This document shows positions 43,686 through 54,540 of a stretch of DNA of 64,000 nucleotides, piece after piece. Both the position numbers and the translations under genes were made by a program. Origin of the DNA: Ichthyophis bannanicus (taxonomy: Eukaryota; Chordata; Amphibia; Gymnophiona; Ichthyophiidae). The DNA lies in assembly GCA_033557465.1 (NCBI GenBank), contig CM066033.1, forward strand, positions 705,903,637 through 705,967,636. The letters are read 5' to 3'. How positions within the stretch are numbered: the stretch's first letter is position 1; the number at the start of each line of letters is the position of its first letter. Under the pieces are notes generated by a model, which was given only the letters and a program-made list of their open reading frames with translations, searched no databases and was not told the DNA's origin.

Positions 43686-43937
43686 GGGGACAGTGGAGGT
43701 CCTTTTTCGTGCTTTATATATGAACAGAATATATTTTATCTGATGGGGATAACAAGCTTTGGATATGGTTGTGGCCAACCACGCTTTCCTGGAATCTACA
43801 TACGAGCAGAGAATTACAGAAACTGGATAGAAAACATGTTATTGAAAAATGCTAGCAGCTTTAATTACATAACTCTTTGTGTTCTAATCTGCACATCTGT
43901 GTGTTGGGTGGTCATACATGAATCTTTAATATAGAAA
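43686..43937 (+). CDS. terminal exon of a membrane-anchored trypsin-like serine protease
   Basis: After the acceptor TCTTTTATAG the exon reads GDSGGPFSC, with the catalytic Ser of S1 proteases. Then come MGITSFGYGCGQPRFPGIYI (the conserved G.TS.G.GC....PG.Y block) and YRNWIENML, the C-terminal helix, then a stop at 43935-43937. The intron lies just before GDSGGP, a usual intron position in this family. After the helix, LLKNASSFNYI is followed by a hydrophobic tail (TLCVLICTSVCWVVI) that could be a GPI signal or transmembrane anchor, as in testisin- and prostasin-type proteases. The His and Asp of the triad are on upstream exons not found in the window. The open, unfrayed frame suggests a real host gene. 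Confidence 0.78.
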
Positions 43938-44330
43938 AAAAAACTTGGCACTGTGTATTTGTAAAAACAGCATTTTGACATGAACTGAAGTGCCCCTAGC
44001 AGATTTTAGCACTCAGGATCCCTTGAAATGAAAATACTAATGGTAATGTTATGTTTTTTTCTGAAGGTTGCATAGTGTACATGCCTAGAAAAACAATGTC
44101 TTATAAAAAGACTTAACACAGTTTCCTACAGTGAGATCAATATGACATTAAATCAACCACTTTCTCACCTTACTTCATAATCTTAATCCTATATCCACCT
44201 TTATCCAGAATCATATATATAAAATAATAAGGACCTTCATCAAAAGGTCTTATTAAATAATCTCTAAACTTTGATCATTTTCTCCTTATAGTATAATCAT
44301 CAGTACTAGTTAATTTCCTTTTTAACATCA
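43938..44330. other. 3' flank of the protease exon
   Basis: AT-rich DNA, probably 3' UTR and intergenic. No canonical AATAAA at the usual distance was noticed; TATAAA-like and ATTAAA variants occur (44147-44152 ATTAAA). Nothing else recognised. Confidence 0.35.
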
Positions 44331-45650
44331 TTTCAAAATACAAATCTTCATCACCATACACATCTACAAAAAGAATTTATCTGAATTATTCAAAGTCAAC
44401 TTCAACTTTGTTCAAGTAAATACCCATTATATAAATCATGTTTCAAAACTAGAATTCTGCACCAGTGAGATTTTCATAGAGACTCGTTAGCCATCTTTAT
44501 ATCAGGAAAGAGGCAACAAAATGACACCAGCATTTTTTCAAAATTGAATAGCTACTTAGTCAAAATTTAAATAAATAATTTGAGGTGCTTCATTGCATCT
44601 GAACAGTCCATTTACAACAGCGATCCCTACTTGATTTTTGCATTGTCCCCTATTCCTTATAATCTATCAATTATGTTGTTATTAGAATGTTTTTCTTGAA
44701 AATATGCCACAAGCATTGCTGAAAGAGTGCCAGTATGTAAACTACTTAAAACTCTTTCCAGGCCGAGCCCAAAACTCTTGGGATCCAAAATTCTGACTAA
44801 ATATTCCTATCAAATGGTATATAATACAATACATGACCATAGCAGAAGGAAAATCACTATTAGAACATATTGAATAAGACGGGTACAATTTTCCTGAAAT
44901 ATGCAAAAATTAACCAGGCTGCAGAATGTGGATTAAAAATTTAAAGTAGGCCTTGAAAGGGTTAAATACTCATTCAAGCGCAGTTTTATTGATCCTTTCA
45001 CCCTATCCCCACAAATTAAAGGACAGTCACAAATAATGACATAAATAAGAAATGCTGAAGAACAAATAGTTCTTGAAGAAGCCTTATATTTCCTCTTTGA
45101 TATCAGGAGAGTCCATTCCTTCCCTGCTATTGTCGACAAAAACCATTTACCACATTTAAATAAATACTGAAAACACATTTAAAACGTCCACTCAGGGATG
45201 CATTTAAAATGTTCACCTAGTACTTCCTCCGGATTTCTTGTTATCAACATAAGTTCTTCAATATACCTACTGCTCCTGTAAGCTATTATTGATGGTTCTC
45301 TAAACGCTTCCTGCAAAGCCATAATATGCCAGTGTCATTTAATGTATTTTAATAAATCAATCCTGCTGAAAATGATAAAATTTACATCTTTATAATCTGT
45401 TTCTTTTATACTGCAGAAGATCACATTGAGCATACCTAGTTCGAAGTTACAGTTTCCTGATTGCACTATAGAAATAACCTCTCTCAGTGAACCTTCCCAT
45501 CATATCATTTGCTTTTAGTTTAAAATCTTCAAAGAAGGAACATATTATTCTTACTCTCAGTAGCTGACTGATGGGGAGACTATATTTCAACAAAAATGTA
45601 TGATTACTTGACAGCATAAAAGGTTGTTCCATTTTTCTTTTTTCCAATAA
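44330..45650 (-). mobile_element. Penelope-like element fragment, minus copy
   Basis: Minus-strand reading gives PISQLLRVRIICSFFEDFKL and ANDMMGRFTERGYFYSAI (45647-45447), the segment following RT in Penelope-like elements. Then RNPEEVLGEHFKCIPEW and SRTICSSAFLIYVIICDC, with RVKGSIKLRLNEY (about 45240-44935), resemble the GIY-YIG endonuclease region (usual pattern VVYLI.C.C...YVG.T...), in several frames. It is decayed and has no RT palm. It forms one arm of an inverted pair with 45990-47080. Confidence 0.65.
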
Positions 45651-45989
45651 ATTATAAGGTGCATATTACAAACAGCATCATTGAATCGCCATGGAAGCAA
45701 CCCTATCACCATTGGTGCAGATTTTGAAAAGCAATTTATTTATCTTTCTGATCAATTTAAACAGTGATATTTGGGAAGAGATTTCTTGATGATGTGTCTT
45801 TCTTATGACTGGGATCAGAGGAAGAATTGGAGCATTTTCTTGTATGAATGAAGCAATTGAATATTTAATTAGAATTTACAATGAATTATGATTACAATCA
45901 GATTTATTTTTCAGATATATACATTGAGAAAATAAATCAATATTTTACTATGATTTATTTGAAAAAAAGTACAAAATAACAGTATTTTA

Positions 45990-47080
45990 TGAAATCAGAG
46001 AGCTCATCCATTTCCATTGAAATATAATCTTTCCATCAGTCATCTATTGCAGGTCAGAAGAATCTGTTCCTCCTAAAGGCAAATGATATGATGGGAAAGT
46101 TCACTGAGAGAAATTATCCACATAGTGCAGTAAGGAAAGTGTACCCGCGATCAAGGGATGCTCAATGTGATGAGCTTCTGGATTATAAGAAGCCAGATTA
46201 AACAGATAGATTGACATGCATTTTATTATTTTCAGTAGGACTGACTTACTTAAATAAATTAAACAAAACTGGCATATTATGACTTTGCAGGAAGTGTTTA
46301 GAGAACAACCAATTATAGCATAGAGCAGAGGTAGAAATATGACAAGAAATCCAGAGGAAACACTGGGTGGGCATTTTAAATGCGGTCAATGTAGATGGTG
46401 TTTATCAGCAGTAGAAGGGAAGGAATGTATTTACCTGATATCAGGGAGGAAATAAAAGGCTTCTTCAAGAACTACTTTTTCTACAGCATTTGTTATATAG
46501 GTAGAATGATAAAATCAGTAAGACTGATTGAATGAGCATTTAAGTAGATTACATACTGGCACTCTTTCAGCACCGCTTATGGCACATTTTCAAGAAAAAA
46601 AATCCTAATAGCCACAATTTCCAGTGGCACATAATTGATAAATTAATCTAAATTAGAGACGAGGTAACACAGAAAAGCATTTGAATTATAAGGAATGACA
46701 CTGGATTTTTCAACTACAATTAGTACAGCCTTTAGGTTTTAATATAGAAAATGAGTGGAGATCTCTGTTGTAAATGGATTGTTCAGATGTAATGAATCAA
46801 CATAATGATTTATTAAAATTTGATCAAGTAGTCATTTCATTGTAAAAAGATGCTGATGTAATTTTGTTCCCCCTTTCCAGATAAAACAGATGGCTAACAA
46901 ATGTCTATATGAAATTTTCCCTTGATGCAGAATTTGAAACATGAATTCCTGTTGGGTATTTACTTGAATGAAGTTGACTTTGAAATGTACTTTGAGATGA
47001 TTCAGATAAGTTCTTACTTGTATTTTGTTAGATGTATATGGCAATGAAAATTTGTATTTTTTAGTAATTTTTGTGAAAAT
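45990..47080 (+). mobile_element. Penelope-like element fragment, plus copy
   Basis: Inverted relative of 44330-45560. Reads LLKANDMMGKFTERNYPHSA (46070-46130), then GHFKCGQCRWCLSAVEGKEC (about 46370-46430) with a clear Cys pair motif, YLISGRK, and LIE.AFK. The DNA matches the reverse complement of the minus copy in many blocks, for example GGCATATTATGACTTTGCAG against CTGCAAAGCCATAATATGCC. Interrupted by stops. Confidence 0.65.
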
Positions 47081-47237
47081 ATTAAAATGAAAATAAGAAA
47101 AAAAGATGAAGTATTTATTTATTCATTTTATTTATTGGCAATTATTTGTTATGCTGTCTTATCTGAATACCTAAACTAAACACAACACACAAAATATTTT
47201 AAATAAGACAATTGTTCCAATAGAAACAACAGATAAA

Positions 47238-50200
47238 ATAATATAAATATGTTGTTGTTAAGTGCCGTCGAGTCGGAGTCGACTCATGGCGACCCTCTGG
47301 ATAGCTATCCTAAATTGTGTTCGGTCTTCAGTCAGGCGGCTCATTGTTGACAGACTGGTACCTGTAGCTGCTGTTATTGTAGCGATCCATCTCATTGCTG
47401 GCCTTCCTCTTTTGCGTTGACCTTCTATCTTGCCAAGCATGATGTCTTTCTCTAATGATCTCTCTCTTCGCATGATGTGTCCAAAGTATGAAAGTCGAAG
47501 TCTTGTCATCTGAGCTTCTAAAGAAAGCTTAGGTTTGATCTCCTCTAGTACCGACTGGTTTGTTCTTCGGGCAGTCCATGGTATACACAGTATTCGCCGC
47601 CAGCACCATAATTCAAAGGCATCAATTTTCTTCCTGTCTGTCTTTTTCACTGTCCAGCTTTCACATCCATATGATGTTATTGAAAATACCATGGCTTGAA
47701 CAAGTCGAATCTTTGTATGGAGAGAGACATCTCTGCTCTTGAGAATCTTATCTAGGTCTTTCATAGCCATTCTGCCAAGAGCAATGCGTCGTCTGATTTC
47801 TTGACTGCTTGTTGCTTCTTTATTGATAGTTGATCCAAGTAGGTTAAAGTTGTTCACGATTTCAATTTCTTCTCCTTCAACGATGAACCTGTTGATTATG
47901 CCAGTTGTCATGATCTTTGTCTTCTTTACATTAAGGTGCAGGCCCATTTTGAGACTATGTTTTTTGATTGTGAGAAGCAAATGTTTCAGATCATCTTCAC
48001 TTTCAGCCAGTAATGTGGTATCATCAGCATAGCGAAGGTTGTTGATGAGTCTTCCACCAATCTTCACACCCCTGTTGTCTTCATACAGTCCTGCTTCTCT
48101 GATGATTTGTTCTGCATATAAATTAAACAGGTAGGGGGAAAGTATGCAGCCTTGTCTTACACCTTTGCTTATTTTAAAACCATTCTGTTTCTCCTTGTTC
48201 CGTTCGAACTGTTGCTTCTTGATCAATGTACAGATTGCGCAAGAGAACGATCAGGTGTTCTGGTTGATACCCATGCTTCTTAATGTGGCCCAGAGTTTCT
48301 CATGGTTTACACAGTCAAAAGCCTTGCTATAGTCGATAAAGCACAAATAGATATCCTTTGGTATTCTTTAGTCTTTTCAAGGATCCATCTCACATCCGCA
48401 ATGATGTCTCTCGTTCCTCGCCCTTTCCTGAACCCTGCTTGCACTTCAGGTAGTTCTTGTTCTAGGTATGGCTGTAGTCTCTTTTGAATAATCTTCAGTA
48501 GAATCTTGCTGGCATGTGGGATCAGAGCGATTGTGCGATAATTTCCACAGTCAGTTGGATCACCTTTCTTTAGTATTGGTACAAACACAGATCTTTTCCA
48601 GTCAGTTGGCCATGATGTTGTCTTCCATATTTCTTGGCAGAGCCTTGTAAGTACGGTAACAGCTGCATCAGATTGCTGCAATACTTCTATAGGAATGCTA
48701 TCAATGCCTGGTGCTTTGTTCTTTGATAAGGCTTTCAATGCTGCTTCAACTTCTTCTTTCATCACCAATGGTTCCTGATCATAAGGTATAGGTTGAAACG
48801 GCTGTTGGTCCACTTGATCTTTATCATATAAAAACTCTGTATATTCCTTCCACCTTTTCTTGATCTTCTCAGCATCATTCAACATAGAACCTTGAGCATC
48901 TTGTAACATTCCAATTCGAGGCTGGAACTTTTTCTTTAACTCTCGCAGCTTTAAGAAAGCCGATCTTGTTCTTCCTCTAATAGTTTCTGCTTCTATTTCC
49001 TTGCAAGTGTCATTGTAGTACTTTTCCTTGTCCTGTCTTGCTGCACGTTGGAAATCTCTGTTGAGTTCTGCGATTGTCTTTCTTTCTCCTTTGGCTTTAG
49101 CTTCTCTGCGTTTTTGGGCAATTTTCAGAGTTTCTTCCGTCATCCATTTTGGCCGTTTTTGCTTTTTCACCTTTTGTAGAGACTTCTCGCTTTCTTCCAG
49201 CACAACCTTCTTGATGTCATTCCACAACTCTTCCGGAGCTCTGTCATTTGTATCTAAAGCAGCAAATCGATTTTGCAGGCAGTCTTTAAATTCCAGTGGT
49301 ATATTCTCAAGGTCATATTTTGCTGCATTCATGAGTGGTTTGCTCTTTTTCAACTTTAGCTTGAGTTTGCATACTAGTAGTTGATGATCTGTACCACAGT
49401 CAGCTCCAGGTTTTGTCTTTGTTGATGTTACAGAGCTTTTCCATCGTTGACTTCCACAGATGTAGTCAATTTGATTTTTATACAATCCATTGGGTGAAGT
49501 CCATGTGTACAGTCGCCGCTTGTGTTGCTGGAAGAAGGTGTTTGAGATGAATAGATCATTGGTCTTGCAGAATTCTATCAATCTTTCTCCAGCTTCATTT
49601 CTGTTGCCAAGTCCATATTTTCCAACTACTTTACCTTCTGCTTTGTTGCCAACTTTTGCGTTCCAGTCACCCATGACTATCAGGATATCCTGTTTGCATG
49701 TTCTGTCAATTTCAGCTTGTACTTGTTCATAGAACTCTTCAATTTCATTCTCTTCTGCAGCTGTTGTTGGGGCATATACTTGAATTATAGTTGTGTTGAT
49801 AGGCAATCCTCGTAGACGAATAGAGATTAAGCGTTCGCTGACTGCATTGTATTTTATTACAGTTCTTGCAAGTTTCTTCTTTATTATAAATGCAACACCA
49901 TTTCTTCTTTGTCTTTCATTTCCAGCATAGTAGACCATGTGATCATCTGATGCAAAGTGCCCGATGCCAGTCCATTTCAGTTCGCTGACACCCAACAGAT
50001 CAAGTTGTACACATTCCATTTCATTCTTGACCACCTCCAACTTCCCTTGGTTCATGCTTCGTACGTTCAATGTTCCAATGTGTAAGACATCTTTACAGCT
50101 TCTGACTCTCATTTCATGCACAGCTACATCAGCAGTCAGACTTCCCGAGGGCTTTGATCCAACCACATCATAAATGCTGGCTTTACTCTGAAAAGTCTTC

Positions 50201-50570
50201 AGCTTTTCCCCAGTAGCTAGTTGAGTGCCTTCCGACCTGGGAGTCTCATCTTCCAGCACCATAGCACAATTTGTTTTGTTGTAACTATCCATTGGGTTTT
50301 CATGGCAAGATACAGAAGTAGATTGCCGGGCCTTCCTTCCGCGCAGTTTAAGTTTGGTGTTGTTGCCGTTGTCACAGAAATGTGATCCTCCGCCGTCAAC
50401 ACTATCCCATTCTGCTGCTGCCCAGATGGGTGGTTTGTCTTGGTCTGGCACCTCAGCTGAGACCTGTCCATCTTGGGAGACCCTGCCAGTAGTTAAACTA
50501 CCGATAGTTTAGCTCTCAGCATCACTGATGCACGCAAGCCCTCACAGCACGACAAGCTGCAAACCAAGTG
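47238..50570 (-). mobile_element. RTE-type LINE, nearly full length
   Basis: Minus-strand element with an endonuclease-RT ORF and a short 3' end, GTGCCGTCGAGTCGGAG and ACTCATGGCGACCC read on the plus strand at 47262-47296. That end is very like the 3' end of RTE-related LINEs and SINEs in other vertebrates. Its last codons (MSRLRLDGT) are encoded within this tail. The 5' UTR runs to about 50570. Sits in an AT-rich A/T-run repeat (47100-47237 and 50571-50640), so a duplication cannot be delimited. Confidence 0.8.
47258..50451 (-). pseudogene. RTE ORF2 (endonuclease + RT), two frameshifts
   Basis: The first 714-codon frame (50451-48307) has the APE-type endonuclease: HIGTLNVRSMNQGKLEVV, LDLLGVSELKWTG, RRNGVAFIIKKKLART, IQVYAPTTAAEENEIEEFY, ILIVMGDWNAKVGNKAEG, LYTWTSPNG and GADCGTDHQLLVCKL. 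RT then starts: NKAPGIDSIPIEVLQ, VPILKKGDPTDCGNYRTIAL and VQAGFRKGRGTRDIIADV. After a shift near 48345 and another near 48170 the second frame (48226-47258, 322 codons) has KGVRQGCILSPYLFNLY, NNLRYADDTTLLAE (intact catalytic pair), GCESWTVKK, CWRRILCIPWTARRTN and RLSYFGHIMRRE. Only two lesions separate it from an open frame, so it is fairly young. Confidence 0.85.
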
Positions 50571-52265
50571 AGAGAATATATAGATAAATAAAATTAAATA
50601 GAATTAAAAAGAAATAGAATTGTGCTTTTACAATGCCATATTTAAACTACAAAAAAGAAGCAAAAGCTCTAGGAAACAGCCAAGACTTTAGGCCCTGCTT
50701 AAACGTTTTGTAGAAGGACTCATTTCTAAGATTGGGACCAATGATTATATTATAAGGGCAAAATGATCAATTTTTAGAAATCATTTGATCACTTCCTTTG
50801 AGGGTCCCAATTTTTTTCTATAAATAATTTTGGATGAGAGTGTATATAAGATTAAGATTATGGAGTAAGGTGAAAAGTAGTTGATTTAACAGAAAAACAA
50901 GTCAGCACAGTTAACTTTTAGACTGGCTATATTGAACTGCTTTCAATGTATGTCTTGGAATATACTATTTCAGTGTGTATACTATTAGAACTATGACTAT
51001 TTCCTATATGTATTTTTAATGTAGTTGCTTTAATGAATAGAGTATAATATTATGCATTATAATGTAAAAGGTTTTAAGTTTATCAGTATATTTTTAGAGA
51101 GTAATTTAAAAATGTTATTTTTTGTGTGGGCAATTTTATAAAAGCACATTATGGTTAAAAGTACATGGAAGCACGTTGCTAAGCTTTGGGGCTTAACGCA
51201 TAGTAACTACCACATTTTAGTAAACATCCCCCATCATGCCACTTCATGTATATTTTTACTTGTGGTAGAGAGAAGCTTTCCTGGGGTGGGGTTTGGGCAA
51301 GGTTTTGAATTTTCAAAAGTATGTACATATTTTAATTCAGGAAAATTATTTGCCCAAGATAACAGATGTGAATGTATGTGGGTACTTCTCCTAGAATAAG
51401 CTTCAAAGTGAAAGGACATGAATACTTCTACTCTGAAAATCTTACAAAAAGTCCACAAACGTTTCACTTGTGTGGGATCAGTTTTCCAAACTATGCAGAT
51501 TTTGCACAAGTTTTCAAAGAGAAAGTACAAGGATACTTCTCATTTAAAAAACTGCTAAGGAAATAATACCAACACAGATTTGCAGGTGGTTTTTCTGTGG
51601 GTACTTTTTCCCTTCAATATAATGCACACAGTTTTGAAAAGCAACAAAAATATGAAAAAAATCCTCTGGGACTGTCGCTCACTCAAACAGCCAATACTAA
51701 AAGAGTCACTGAGTACAAACACGCTCAGTACTTAGTGACTCTTTTTGTATTGGCTGTCACAGTTTTGAAAAGGCAAAACCATGCATATTATTGCTTCCCT
51801 GACCTAATCCCAGCTCCATCATGCCTACTTTTCTCATGGCTAAAATGCACATGATGCACATGTGGTGGTCTTCCCAGCACATACTGTATTACCTGTGGAA
51901 AGGGTGGAAAATTTTCAGTCAGTCAGTCTGGGTAAATAGCTTTTAAAAATTGTCCTCTAAGTATGGAAGCATTTAGTATAAATGTTTCAATTTATTGTAA
52001 ATAAACCAGAATAAGCAATATTTGTCATGTATTTATTTATATTATCACATATACAAGTCTTCCTATAGGCACCGAAGATGAAAAAGTACAATACAAGATG
52101 GATACTTAAACCCCTGGTCTTTATTACTTTTCTAGGCATGTTTCACCCTACCAATAGTGCCTGTTGTGGAGCCTTCATCCATTTGTATGTCTGTCAGTTT
52201 GTCTGTCTGTATGTATAGGTTTGCACTTGTGCAAACAAACCTATACATTCCAATAGAGAGACAGA
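50571..52265. other. AT-rich DNA with one hairpin; no gene seen
   Basis: 50571-50800 is an A-rich dispersed repeat broken by the RTE. The rest has no recognised coding content. A strong hairpin lies at 51687-51757. 52030-52180 (ATTTATTTATATTATC... TTTCACCC) looks like the end of an old repeat, not classified. Confidence 0.4.
51687..51757. repeat. 30-bp-arm hairpin flanked by direct repeats
   Basis: ACAGCCAATACTAAAAGAGT and CACTGAGTAC form one arm; GTACTTAGTG and ACTCTTTTTGTATTGGCTGT form the other, with an 11-bp loop and few mismatches. CACAGTTTTGAAAAGC occurs at about 51628 and again at 51758 (with GG for GC), directly flanking the region. It could be a small fold-back element or a chance duplication. 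Confidence 0.6.
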
Positions 52266-52540
52266 CAGAGGCCGTGCTAGATTTAAGTGCCCAAGAGGAC
52301 CTCATCTCTCACCGTCAAAAGAAATGCTAGAGGTTGCATTACCAAGATGACATCTGTCTGCCAGTGGGAATCCTATCCCCCACCAGCAGAAAAGGTGCTG
52401 GAGGCCATGATTGCAGCAAAGATGATAGATGCCTGCTGGTGAAGATGCCTCTCACACTAGCAGAAGAGGTGCCGGAGGCCGCGATCAACAGCTGTGCACC
52501 CGCAGGGACCTCATCCACTGCTGGCAAAAGAAGAGGAACA
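52266..52540. repeat. degenerate tandem repeat
   Basis: Two to three imperfect copies of a unit of about 65-80 bp with CAGCAGAAAAGGTGCTGGAG, recurring as TAGCAGAAGAGGTGCCGGAG and CTGGCAAAAGAAGAGG. The overlapping open frames are compositional. Confidence 0.5.
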
Positions 52541-52845
52541 AAGACAGGAAGAGAGCCTTTTTCAATTGAAAGAAATCTCTGCAATGAAGGGGCATAGGAT
52601 GAAGGTGAAAGGGGATAGACTCAGGAGTAATATGCAGAAGTATTTCGTTATGGAAAGAATAGTAGACGCATTGAATAGTCTCCCAGTGGAGGTAGTAGAG
52701 ACAAGGACCGTATCTGAATTCAAGAAAGCAAGAGACAAACAGAAGATCTCTAAATAAAAAAGGGACTATAGTGTAGAAGTTGGTATGGAAAGGCAGACTG
52801 GATAGGCCATGTGGTCTTTTTCTGCTGTTATGTTTCTATGTATGA
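52541..52845 (+). mobile_element. CR1-like LINE 3' end
   Basis: Translation GHRMKVKGDRLRSNMQKYF, IVDALNSLPVEVVETRTVSE and FKKARDKQK is the end of a CR1-type ORF2, a different subfamily from the 20.5-kb copy. A short 3' UTR with GGCAGACTGGATAGGCCATG and GTCTTTTTCTGC, a common CR1 tail in this kind of genome, follows. 5'-truncated. Confidence 0.7.
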
Positions 52846-54072
52846 TATAGGTCTTTGTGACTTCACTTTGTCTTGGTTTACTTCCTTCCTTACTGATAGA
52901 TCTTTTATCATCTCTACTGGCCAGAATTCATCTTCTACCCAATCCTTAACTTGTGGCGTTCCACAGGGATTGTTTCTGACTCCAATGCTATTTAATATTT
53001 TTCTGAGTCCACTTGATCGCCTGATACAGGAACTAGGCATCAGTTTTTATATTTACACAGATGATATTCTTCTCATCTTGTACACTGATTCCTCTTTTCC
53101 AGATCTTACTCCTTTAAATTAGTTTGACTAACATCACCAATTGGTTCAAACAAAATTACTTTAAGCTGGCTCCTATAAAAACTACAGCCACTTAGTTGTC
53201 AGGTTTCTCAAGCTCACCCCACACCTTGATGATCTCCCATTCACCCTTACTCCTTCCTTCAAGTACTTTGGAATACTTATTGACACTGAACTATCTCTGC
53301 GCAGATAGGGGCAATAGCAAAAACCTCATTTCTCACTCTATGCCGCATCTGTGCAGTCAACCTTTTTCTTGACATTAAAGCATACTTACTAAAGGCTAAT
53401 GCACGTTAAGTGCTGCAATTTCTATGTCCCTAAGGCTCTCTCATTCTCAGTCTCATAATCTCACATCTGGACTGCAGGAATACTATTTATTCTGGGACTC
53501 CAGCATCTTAAATAAAACGCTTACAATTTATTCAGAATACGGCTATTCAAATTATGACTCAAGCATGAAAATGCGATCACATAACCCCACTCTTCATTGA
53601 ACACCACTGGCTTCCTATTTCCTTTAGGTTTAGGTTTAAAATCCTTACCTTAGCACATAAGGCCTTGCACTCTGGACAACCTACACACTCCCACTCATGC
53701 ATTGAGATCTCTACGTGGAAACCACCTTCACATCCCATCACTATCCCAGGCCAGGTATGAAGTAACAGGACAATCCACTTTCTATATTAAAGCCCCTTTA
53801 CTATGGAATTCTTTACCATCAGATCTGCACTTGGAACAATGCTCTCATAAGTTCCATTACACCCTTATTCGATAAGGCATTCGGCCCCCTATGAGCGTTG
53901 CCCTGGAAGGAAAAAGGGCTGTGTACTTTTTCTCTCTTTCTCTCCTTTCTTCTCTCTCTTGCTCTTCTATTTATACATTGTAGTTCCTCTCCTATCTGAT
54001 TTTATTATGAAAATGTAAACCACGTTGATTACTTTTTAGAAAGGCAGTATATCAAAAGCCTAATAAACCATA
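52846..54072 (+). mobile_element. L2-like LINE, 3' half
   Basis: RT pieces: FTLSWFTSFLTDRSFIIST, LTCGVPQGLFLTPMLFNIFL (with a Ser-Val-Leu block changed) and LGISFYIYTDDILLIL, where the usual YADD is YTDD. C-terminal LINE sequence follows in broken frames. The 3' end has AAATGTAAACCACGTTGATT, AAAGGCAGTATATCAAAAGC and AATAAACC. Inactive. Confidence 0.68.
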
Positions 54073-54224
54073 AATCCTATAATGCAGCGGGCGCTTGAGC
54101 CCTCTCCCAGATCTTTTAAAATGGACACTTCCTGCTTGGGGGCCCTTAATTTGAACTTCTTCCACTGCAGGGGGTGAAGGGACTAGAATGTCTATATATC
54201 AAGAGGCTTACCCCCAGGCTTGCA

Positions 54225-54540
54225 CTCCACACAGACACACATACAGACACACACACACACCCTGCACCACACACCACACACCACACACATGCATGCATGC
54301 ACAGACCCTACCCACAAACCCCATACAAGTGCATGCATTCGCACACACTTTACCCTCACACCAAATACATACGCATGCATGCACGCACATCCTATCCCCA
54401 CCACATACATGCGCAAGCACTCAAGCACAAACTGTACCCACATCATAGAAATGCATATTCACATGCACACACTACCTCCACATCACATACATGTGCACAC
54501 ATGCACATACACTCTACCTCCATGCCACATACATGTGCAC
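54225..54540. repeat. CA-rich satellite, left part
   Basis: Imperfect tandem units built from CACATACATGCGCATGCACA and related forms. It continues at 56121-56400 beyond the LTR-like unit, with the same CTCTACCTCCATGCCACATA segment on both sides. The open frames across it encode only His/Thr-rich repeats and are not genes. Confidence 0.8.
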
